Source: Clostridia bacterium (lineage in GTDB: Bacteria; Bacillota_A; Clostridia; UBA1212; UBA1255). From it: a DNA stretch of 6,787 bases. Positions 1 through 6,762 of this stretch are shown one piece after another. The DNA is taken from the NCBI GenBank assembly GCA_017522515.1, contig JAFWZH010000300.1:1-6787 (forward strand), read 5' to 3'. The translations under genes and the position numbers were made by a program. The first letter of the stretch is position 1. Each line of letters starts with the position of its first letter. A model generated the notes under the pieces. It ran no database searches. It saw only the letters and a list, made by a program, of their open reading frames with translations, and was not told where the DNA came from.

Positions 1-29
1 AATGATAATATTTAATTATCTATAGAAAA
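1..29 (+). repeat. Left copy of a perfect 29-bp terminal inverted repeat
   Basis: Bases 1-29 are identical to the reverse complement of 6759-6787; identity ends at base 30 (C here, G in the other copy read inward). The repeat starts exactly at the window edge, so its outer limit is unknown and it may be longer. Inside it is a dyad, GATAAT (4-9) and ATTATC (15-20) around a 5-bp spacer, plus the hexamer palindrome CTATAG (20-25). It ends 13 bp before the start codon of the ATP-grasp/methyltransferase gene. It could be a site-specific recombination site, a mobile-element end, or a shared promoter/operator. GATAAT is one base from a TATAAT -10 box, and its -35 would fall outside the window. The repeat itself is certain; its role is inference. 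Confidence 0.96.
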
Positions 30-30
30 C

Positions 31-35
31 GGAGG
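31..35 (+). promoter_or_regulatory. Shine-Dalgarno site of the ATP-grasp/methyltransferase gene
   Basis: GGAGG lies 7 bases upstream of the ATG at 43. It is a strong canonical site that fixes this start codon. It begins two bases inside the end of the left repeat, so the repeat would be part of, or just upstream of, the 5' leader. Confidence 0.85.
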
Positions 36-42
36 ATTAATA

Positions 43-1644
43 ATGTACAGATTTCTTTTAATTTCATCAAAAGAAGGGTCAAGTTTAGAGGCGTTAGAGG
101 AACAACTCAAATACTTGCGCTCGTTTCCAATTGACATTAATTTGATGGTTGATCCCTCAGAACTGGAACTTGTAAATATTATTACAGAAAATGAGTTTGA
201 TGCAGCTTATGTTCATGTAAAAAGAAGAATTGTTGAAAATGGATATAATTATGATCCGGTAAAGCTGTTAGAGCATTATGGAGTTCCTATAGTTGGTAAT
301 CACTACATTACACAAATGATGATTTCTGATAAGTGTTTAACAAGCAAGGAATCTGGAATTGGATTGCCCAATACGATAATCACAAGAGAGATGTGGAATA
401 ACCGCAATATTCCTTATGATACTGTGAACAAAATAGGTTTTCCAGTGATTATTAAACCTAATTCTCTTCATGCCTCTCAAGGAATATCACAGGAAAGCAT
501 AGTAATTAATAATGAAAAACTATTTGAGCAGATTACAAATGTTTTTTCACGTTTTACCAACTTGAGAGAAATTTTGATTGAAAAGTATCTTGAACAATCA
601 ACGGAATATACTGTTTCAGTGTTGGGAAATGGCGAAAGCCTTGCTTGTTCTGTTACAAAATTTGTTTTTAAAGATGACTCAAAATATCATATCTATAGCG
701 AGAAAGATAAAGAAAGTGCTCTTAATGATAGAAGTTTTGAGTTCTCACATGAGATAGAAAGCAAAGACCGAGAGCGTTTTGAATCAATTTCGAAAGCACT
801 TTTCAAACATTTCAAAATGAAAGACTTTGGTCGTTTTGATTTTGTAAAGGGAGAAACAATCTATTTGCTTGAAGCAAACTGTTGTCCGATACCGGGAAAT
901 AGTTTCTCTTGGGAATGGCAAAAAAAATATGGTCTTAAAAAGCAACAAGTATTGGCCTTGTTTTTAAGTGCTTTTCATTTTGCACAAGTTTCTTCAGGTA
1001 GACCGGATAGTTTACCATTCTCTTTAATTAATGATTTACCCAATGAAATAATCCAACAAATCTGTTTCCCTTCAGCGGTAGATACTAAACCTGAATGTAC
1101 AGAGCAAACATCCAACTGTGCTAAACCCCAATTATATTCAATGAATAGCAGAGTCGGCTCAGAAACAGAAGTAATCAATTTTCTTGAAGTTATTACAACT
1201 CTAATTAAACCAAATATTGTTTTGGAAACAGGTACATATAATGGAAATGGAACAATTGCTTTTGCTAGAGGCGTACTTGAAAACGGGTTTGGAAAAGTTA
1301 TATCGATTGAATATCAAAAAGAGTTGGCTCAAAAAGCAAAGCAGAAGTTTTTGGAGTATCCCGTAGAAATTATCTGTGGAAGCAGTTTGTCATATACTCC
1401 CACAGATTTAATCGACATACTTTTTCTCGATTCAAAAAGAAGTATTCGAAAAGATGAATTCCTTCGATTCAGACCTTTTTTGCATTCCAAGTCTCTTATA
1501 ATTTGGCATGACAGTTCGTATAGAGAAAGAAACCACACGGTATACGATGCAGTTAATGAGTTATATGATGCTGGAATAATTGACAGAATATTATTACCGA
1601 CGCCTAGAGGCATAACTCTGTCCATGCTTAAGAAAGAACACTAA
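43..1644 (+). CDS. ATP-grasp ligase (D-Ala-D-Ala ligase type) fused to a class I SAM methyltransferase
   Basis: This 533-aa bifunctional protein is probably cytosolic, with no signal peptide or membrane segment. Residues about 1-315 match the D-Ala-D-Ala ligase branch of ATP-grasp enzymes. YGVPIVGN and the SDK...TSK segment lie at 79-102, the ATP-binding lysine K138 is in GFPVIIKPNS, IEKYLEQSTEY spans 179-189, and the Mg-binding set D266, E277 and N279 sits in GRFDF and LLEANCCPIPG. These enzymes join a carboxylate to an amine through an acyl phosphate. The Ddl serine-rich loop (GSSxG) is changed to HASQG (143-147), so the substrate is probably not D-alanine. Residues about 315-375 are a linker. 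Residues 376-533 are a Rossmann methyltransferase: VLETGTYNGNGT (393-404) binds SAM, E423 ends strand 2, and FLDS (461-464) and WHD (488-490) follow. It resembles Methyltransf_24/CmcI-like enzymes, but the usual GDH after the strand-4 aspartate reads SKR. The next gene starts one base after the stop. Domain calls are firm; substrate and product are unknown. Confidence 0.9.
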   Translation: MYRFLLISSKEGSSLEALEEQLKYLRSFPIDINLMVDPSELELVNIITENEFDAAYVHVKRRIVENGYNYDPVKLLEHYGVPIVGNHYITQMMISDKCLTSKESGIGLPNTIITREMWNNRNIPYDTVNKIGFPVIIKPNSLHASQGISQESIVINNEKLFEQITNVFSRFTNLREILIEKYLEQSTEYTVSVLGNGESLACSVTKFVFKDDSKYHIYSEKDKESALNDRSFEFSHEIESKDRERFESISKALFKHFKMKDFGRFDFVKGETIYLLEANCCPIPGNSFSWEWQKKYGLKKQQVLALFLSAFHFAQVSSGRPDSLPFSLINDLPNEIIQQICFPSAVDTKPECTEQTSNCAKPQLYSMNSRVGSETEVINFLEVITTLIKPNIVLETGTYNGNGTIAFARGVLENGFGKVISIEYQKELAQKAKQKFLEYPVEIICGSSLSYTPTDLIDILFLDSKRSIRKDEFLRFRPFLHSKSLIIWHDSSYRERNHTVYDAVNELYDAGIIDRILLPTPRGITLSMLKKEH

Positions 1645-1645
1645 G

Positions 1646-2563
1646 ATGAAAATAAAAGAATTAATAGATGAAATTCCGTTTTTTAAAAACAAGGAAGTAA
1701 AAATAGCTGATAATATTTATCATAATGATAAATTTCCTTCTTGTTATAAAGTAAACTGTGAGGGGAATGATTTTAAAATCAGAGTCCCCTCGCAATTCAA
1801 TGTTGCTTCTGTAAACAATGAAATTAGAGCGTTGTCAATTCTAGCAGAGAATAAAACAACTAATATTCCAAGAATTATTGAATACGGAAAAACATGTTTA
1901 GAGGAAACGCTTTATCTTATTGAAACATTTCACTCTGGAGAAAGTTTAGATAAAATATACGGCGACTTAACATCTATAGATTGGGAAAATATTTCTGGTC
2001 AGTTGTTTGATTTCCTGATATCAGTTCAAAACATTAAAAATCAATGTTTTGAAACTTTTGATGAGGTTCATATTAAATACAACAATTATGGAAAAATGCT
2101 TTCTCAAAGAATACAAGCACATCTTTTCAAACACCAAGCAGCAGGATTGTTATCCGATGATATTGTTAATACTATAGAAAATAGACTTAATGGAATCGAG
2201 AAGATTTTTGCTTGTGAACCCGTGTTCTTGCATTTTGATATAAAACCACAAAATATTATATATGACCCCAACAAACAAGTAGTAACAATTATAGATTTTG
2301 AACACTCTAGATTTGGTGATGTTTCTCACGAATTGTTTAGAGGATGCATTGCAGCAAAACGCAACCCATATTTTGAACAATGTTGGTCCAATGTTTATAT
2401 TCAATTTAAACAAAAGCTCAAAATCAAACCATCTGAAAGTGCAAATTATTACTATCGTTTATTTTTCTTGGTTTCTGAATTAACATATGCTAATTCTACG
2501 GGAAACAAAGAATTGGTTTCTAGATATATAGAGCAAATCAGAGCATTACTATTGGAAAACTAA
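1646..2563 (+). CDS. APH/choline-kinase-fold phosphotransferase
   Basis: This 305-aa protein kinase-like phosphotransferase has the usual length for the family and is probably cytosolic. The N-lobe has FKIRVP (43-48), whose K44 or R46 may contact ATP, and a conserved-looking glutamate, E59, in NNEIRAL. The C-lobe carries the Brenner-type catalytic motif HFDIKPQN (196-203; catalytic D198, N203) and the metal-binding IDFEHSRFGD (216-225; D217). The family phosphorylates hydroxyls of aminoglycosides, choline, sugars or other small molecules; nothing identifies the acceptor here. The ATG follows the upstream stop codon after one base with only weak SD-like purines (AAGAAAG), so translation is probably coupled to the ATP-grasp/methyltransferase gene. 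Its own stop abuts the stop of the convergent SIR2-STAND gene. The operon partner suggests it modifies the same substrate rather than acting as a stand-alone antibiotic resistance enzyme. That last point is inference. Confidence 0.87.
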   Translation: MKIKELIDEIPFFKNKEVKIADNIYHNDKFPSCYKVNCEGNDFKIRVPSQFNVASVNNEIRALSILAENKTTNIPRIIEYGKTCLEETLYLIETFHSGESLDKIYGDLTSIDWENISGQLFDFLISVQNIKNQCFETFDEVHIKYNNYGKMLSQRIQAHLFKHQAAGLLSDDIVNTIENRLNGIEKIFACEPVFLHFDIKPQNIIYDPNKQVVTIIDFEHSRFGDVSHELFRGCIAAKRNPYFEQCWSNVYIQFKQKLKIKPSESANYYYRLFFLVSELTYANSTGNKELVSRYIEQIRALLLEN

Positions 2564-5500
2564 TTATAATAATGTTTTTCTTTCAATTAATTCCTGTGTA
2601 CTAATCAATACTTTTCGGTATTCATTGTTATCGTCTAAAGGATAAGCCAATGCATCCTTCAAAGCATTTAACCCGATTTCTCTTTCAGAATTGCTTAATT
2701 GCTCCCATCTTCTGAAAACCAATCTGCAAACTTGGTAATTGATTTCAAAAAGTCTAAATCCCATGGTTTCATCATAAGCGTATTTAGTGGCAGATAAAAG
2801 TGTCGTTATTGCTTCAGAATAATTACCGTTGTGTTCTAACAACCTAGCTTTGTTTCTCATAAACAACACTTCATGTTCCGAAACAGGAATATAAGATAAA
2901 AGCTTTTCTTCTTCTGCTAAATACACATCGGCAAAATAGCGTTGTTCAGGCATTAACGGAACCACTATAATGGCTGTTTCAGTCATCTCTGAAATGAGCG
3001 ATAGCATTTCAACACTTATTCGATGTTTCAGGTAATGCTTTGCCGCTTGGAATGCTTCTATTGCAGAATTATAATGAATTGTCAACTCTTCTTTTTCTTC
3101 GGTAGTAAGTTCACTATATTCCTTGTATTTACGAAGAATTCTTTGCACAATATTTTTATGAGCTGTACCTGTTTTTCTTAGTAATGATGAGCATAGTTGC
3201 GGGGAATTTGAAATTTCCAATGGGTTAATTTGATTGTAAACAATTATAGCTTCCTCAAATTTCGAGCATTTTCTTAAATAACTTCCCCAATTCAAAACAC
3301 ATTCCGTTGCAAATTCCATTTCGTTATTTTCTTTAAAATGAGTATACAAATTTTCAAAAGTATTAAGAACGGACAAATCATCGTTATAATTACATTGTAA
3401 AATATTAAGCTGAAGAGATATTATGTGATAAATATCTGAGTCCTTTTTACAAAAGTTAAGTGCGTCTTCACAATAATCAATTGCCCTCTTTTGGTCTTTT
3501 TGAAAGCCACTATAATATTTAGAAGCAATATATTTCCAATGTGCTCTATATTTTTGCAAAAAAACATTTGTTGTTGAAACCACATCCAATGAATCAAAAA
3601 CACTATATGGATAATCAAGTTGTCCGAACGATAGTGCTTGCTTCAATCCCAAAATAATTATCTCAATAATTTGATTGGGCTCTTTTGAATTGTATAATGC
3701 ATAATTTATGAAGTTATTTAAAGCATTTGGTTTTAGACGACCTATAGAACACACAAATGAGGTTGGTATGAGTTGAGGGTTTATGTTATACCATGTAATT
3801 AGATTGTCCAGAATATCGATATATTGGTTGTTAATTATACAACGATCAAAATATGATTGTAAGGCACAACTAAATATAGAATCTGTAGTTGCAAGTGTAA
3901 CTACTTGGTTGACATGCTTTTGCGGTTCCAATGAGTTGTAAAGAAAATTCGAAAGTACATATTCCTCTATTCTGTCATGAGAAATTCTAATTCGGTCTGT
4001 TGTTTCTTCTTTTGTAAACAAGTTAATGTCTTGCAGTTCTTTAAGAATTCTTGAATATATCACTCTTTCTTTGCATAACTTTTCTGAATTAAGGAGTAAG
4101 AAGGTTGTAATTTTAGGGTTCTTTGATTTAGAAGAAATAAGCAAAGAACAATATGTGTCAATTACATTTTTGGCTAAAATCTCGTCTTCACTAAAAGTAA
4201 GTCTTTTTAACATTTGCTGTGTAAATTGAGCAAAGACATTTGAGATAAGCAATGAGTTGTCATTTGATGTTTTATTATAGCATCTTCCTGCAATAGCTAT
4301 TAAATATGGATGTGTGAAACTATTTCGAATAAAACGATTGTTTTTTAAATCCGTTATAAATGCTTCTTGAAGATTTATATTTTTAATATAAGTTTTGCAA
4401 AAATCAATCTGAAGTTCTAAAGACAAAGGCGGTATTTGATAATATGGAACAGCAGATAAATTGTTTGTATTGCAATAACAGTTTTCTGATGAAGGATATA
4501 GTCCACAATTATTACAATAATCTAAGAATGCTAAATCCCTGCAAGAAACAATTAACTTGCAATTCTTAAGATTGTTTTTTGAGATGATTTCAATTGTTTC
4601 TAAGAGTTTTTTATAGCAAGCTACACACATTTCGGTATTACTACTTATTTCATTTAAGCCGTCATATATCAAAACTAACTTCCTGTTACATTCTTCAAGT
4701 AAAGTGTTAATTTTTACAAGTATTTCTTCTTGGGAATACTCAGAAGCAAAAGACAAATCATCAAAAAAGAATCCGATTCCATTAGCAGCTTCACTTCCAT
4801 TGTTACATTTAGGAGCAGTTGCAGCAACAATGTAATTTTCAACATTTTTTTGACAAAAATGTTGAATGGTCTTAGTTTTTCCCGAACCACTACTACCAAT
4901 TAAAAACATACCCGCTTTTGAGGATAATAAAAAATCGTTTATTGCATCTTCTGTTGGTGTTTTTACATATTCTTCCGTGTCGAAATCAAAAGCAGTTTTT
5001 AATTTCAAAAAATTACTTGTAAAAGAACTTGATTTATCGAACAAAAACTCACTCAAGTTCTGAGTATCAACTTTCCTATCCGAAGGAACAGTTTTAGAAA
5101 AAATAGGTATTGACACAACGGCATTTCCATTTATGATCGCTTGATGATTTTTAAAAAAGATTTGGTTAATGTTTTCAAATTCTTGTTGTGTTATATTTTC
5201 AAAATGCAACACCAGCTTGCTATTTTCTTCATCTATATGATGACTCTTATTTTCCAATATTCTTTTGTAACGGAGTTTAATGTCATCGTTTTCTTTGTAT
5301 TCACTAGTTGGGCATAAAATGCTACATAAATTAAGAGAGCTTAAGGCAGTAGCAATCTTTTGCAGCATAGGTTTTTTTACATTAAGGGAAAATCTCCCCC
5401 CACTATTCATATTTAATTTTATGTTTTCTATGGATTTCCAAATTGGTTTAGCTAACACGTTTTGCAAATAAGATAATATTAAAAATAAAGCCTCCCAAAA

Positions 5501-6733
5501 AGAATTGTCTGGATAAAAATGATGATTAACAGATTCATAAGAACATTTTATTTTCTTAGCATAATCTAATGCTGTTATTGATATTCCGGAGGTCCTCGAA
5601 ACTATTTCAATTGCAATACCGATTAATAAAGATTCCACCTCGTTTTCTGGAATTTTAAGAATTTCAGGAATATTTTGAACTTGGTTTTGATAGAAAAATA
5701 AATATGCATTTAAAACATTTTGATAGTTTTCAGCATAAAACGGATATATTATTTGCCATTTATAATTCTGTGAAAGTTTTTCACTGCAGTTAATTAGATC
5801 ACAGAAAATAGAAAGTGTCTTTTCATTAACTTTTATTGAATCAACAATTATATTATTTTCCCAAAAATTCGGCAAAAAACTGCCAGTTTCCGTTCCAATT
5901 AATTGCTCAACTAATTGTTTCATTAAATCATCAAAAGAACCCAATATGTCGCCATAAATGAAATTGCTTTTTGAGTTTCGCAATTGCATCCATGAATATA
6001 TATTGCTTGTTTCAAAATAATCATATTCCGACGGGCGGGTTGGTGATGCCCAAAACGAAGCATAATCCTTGCTTTGAGATAAACTTTTCATAACACCCAA
6101 GTCTTGTCCTCTATAGCCACACACTAAACAATTGCAGTCGCTCTTCTCGGACAATAACTTTGAAATGTTGTTAGGAAGTGCTGTGAGTTCACTAGGCGAA
6201 AACCGTAATTCTCCACTTTCTATGTCTCCGTGAACTTTTAGTAAGGAAATATTTGAACCACCTTTAACTCTTCTGACAGGATGCTCCGAAACATAAACGT
6301 TATGAGGAATATCGATAAGCATAGTATCTAGAAGCATATCAAAATTTGTAGTTATTATGTTTTGTATATAACCGTTTTCCACAAGAATCTTCATGCATTT
6401 GTATCCTACAGAAGGAGTCAAATCTTTTAAGCATTCATGAAGCATTTCTAACCTATCTCCCGGAGCAAGGCACTGCCACACATTATTAACAAAATCTTTA
6501 TATAATTCTTCCCATGTTGAGGGTATTTGATAGTCAGGAGGAGAGTTCTTTATAAGACAATCCTTGATTATTTGCTCAGTTGTAATAGAACGATTAAGTG
6601 AGGATGAAAGTGAACAACCTGCTCCTATGAATAAACAAAAAGGTCGATTATTCTCTTTTGAACGTTTTATCGCATCGACCAGACGAAAAAAAGCCGCTGT
6701 ATTATTAGTAGATTTTGTATCAAACAATTCCAT
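2564..6733 (-). CDS. SIR2-STAND NTPase with TPR-like C-terminus (Avs5-like anti-phage sensor)
   Basis: This 1389-aa protein has three recognisable parts. Residues about 10-275 are a SIR2-family domain: GAGCS (37-41), TTNFD (128-132, N130), KVHGD (166-170, catalytic-type H168) and GYRGQD (206-211), the set seen in NAD-cleaving bacterial SIR2 effectors. Residues about 281-580 are helical and unassigned. Residues about 585-935 are a STAND/NACHT-like NTPase: Walker A GSSGSGKT (613-620), Walker B LVLIYDGLNE (686-695, D691), SCRD (730-733), a THPYL segment (807-811) and ISHDRIEEYVLSNFL (917-931) closing the winged-helix part. Residues about 1060-1365 are TPR-like helices, for example FEEAIIVYNQ and YSEAITTLL. 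In known SIR2-STAND systems the C-terminus recognises a phage protein, the NTPase oligomerises and the SIR2 domain destroys NAD+, stopping the infected cell. Residues 740-754 hold a cysteine cluster inside the NTPase. The start is fixed by GAGGAG 6 bases upstream. All motifs are intact. Assignment to Avs5 proper rather than a related clade is not settled. Confidence 0.9.
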   Translation of the reverse strand: MELFDTKSTNNTAAFFRLVDAIKRSKENNRPFCLFIGAGCSLSSSLNRSITTEQIIKDCLIKNSPPDYQIPSTWEELYKDFVNNVWQCLAPGDRLEMLHECLKDLTPSVGYKCMKILVENGYIQNIITTNFDMLLDTMLIDIPHNVYVSEHPVRRVKGGSNISLLKVHGDIESGELRFSPSELTALPNNISKLLSEKSDCNCLVCGYRGQDLGVMKSLSQSKDYASFWASPTRPSEYDYFETSNIYSWMQLRNSKSNFIYGDILGSFDDLMKQLVEQLIGTETGSFLPNFWENNIIVDSIKVNEKTLSIFCDLINCSEKLSQNYKWQIIYPFYAENYQNVLNAYLFFYQNQVQNIPEILKIPENEVESLLIGIAIEIVSRTSGISITALDYAKKIKCSYESVNHHFYPDNSFWEALFLILSYLQNVLAKPIWKSIENIKLNMNSGGRFSLNVKKPMLQKIATALSSLNLCSILCPTSEYKENDDIKLRYKRILENKSHHIDEENSKLVLHFENITQQEFENINQIFFKNHQAIINGNAVVSIPIFSKTVPSDRKVDTQNLSEFLFDKSSSFTSNFLKLKTAFDFDTEEYVKTPTEDAINDFLLSSKAGMFLIGSSGSGKTKTIQHFCQKNVENYIVAATAPKCNNGSEAANGIGFFFDDLSFASEYSQEEILVKINTLLEECNRKLVLIYDGLNEISSNTEMCVACYKKLLETIEIISKNNLKNCKLIVSCRDLAFLDYCNNCGLYPSSENCYCNTNNLSAVPYYQIPPLSLELQIDFCKTYIKNINLQEAFITDLKNNRFIRNSFTHPYLIAIAGRCYNKTSNDNSLLISNVFAQFTQQMLKRLTFSEDEILAKNVIDTYCSLLISSKSKNPKITTFLLLNSEKLCKERVIYSRILKELQDINLFTKEETTDRIRISHDRIEEYVLSNFLYNSLEPQKHVNQVVTLATTDSIFSCALQSYFDRCIINNQYIDILDNLITWYNINPQLIPTSFVCSIGRLKPNALNNFINYALYNSKEPNQIIEIIILGLKQALSFGQLDYPYSVFDSLDVVSTTNVFLQKYRAHWKYIASKYYSGFQKDQKRAIDYCEDALNFCKKDSDIYHIISLQLNILQCNYNDDLSVLNTFENLYTHFKENNEMEFATECVLNWGSYLRKCSKFEEAIIVYNQINPLEISNSPQLCSSLLRKTGTAHKNIVQRILRKYKEYSELTTEEKEELTIHYNSAIEAFQAAKHYLKHRISVEMLSLISEMTETAIIVVPLMPEQRYFADVYLAEEEKLLSYIPVSEHEVLFMRNKARLLEHNGNYSEAITTLLSATKYAYDETMGFRLFEINYQVCRLVFRRWEQLSNSEREIGLNALKDALAYPLDDNNEYRKVLISTQELIERKTLL

Positions 6734-6739
6734 GTTTTT

Positions 6740-6745
6740 CTCCTC
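6740..6745 (-). promoter_or_regulatory. Shine-Dalgarno site of the SIR2-STAND gene
   Basis: Read on the minus strand, GAGGAG lies 6 bases before the ATG at 6733. It is strong and well spaced, and it fixes the start. It differs in sequence and context from the left gene's site, which shows that the match between the two leaders stops at the 29-bp repeat. Confidence 0.82.
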
Positions 6746-6748
6746 TGC

Positions 6749-6762
6749 AAAAGATATCTTTT
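6749..6762. promoter_or_regulatory. 14-bp perfect palindrome, candidate operator of the SIR2-STAND gene
   Basis: AAAAGATATCTTTT is a perfect palindrome between the SD site and the right repeat, sharing four bases with the repeat. The left leader has no equivalent, so it is specific to the SIR2-STAND side. A dimeric regulator or an accessory recombination protein could bind it. In RNA it could form only a weak 5-bp stem with a 4-base loop. In A+T-rich DNA a 14-bp palindrome can occur by chance, so the role is tentative. Confidence 0.4.

Noticed and set aside
1329..1625. Antisense reading frame within the methyltransferase domain
   Set aside because: It overlaps a well-supported coding region, has no recognisable domain and no good ribosome site; it is a shadow of the real gene. 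The same applies to the other antisense or out-of-frame openings inside all three genes.
1646..2563. Aminoglycoside resistance gene
   Set aside because: The fold and catalytic motifs fit the broad APH/choline kinase superfamily, but nothing points to a known aminoglycoside kinase subfamily, and the coupled ligase-methyltransferase gene argues for another substrate.
2555..2580. Possible terminator hairpin at the convergent junction (GAAAAC with GTTTTTC)
   Set aside because: The stem is only about five mostly A-T pairs with a bulge and a 13-base loop, too weak to support as a terminator.
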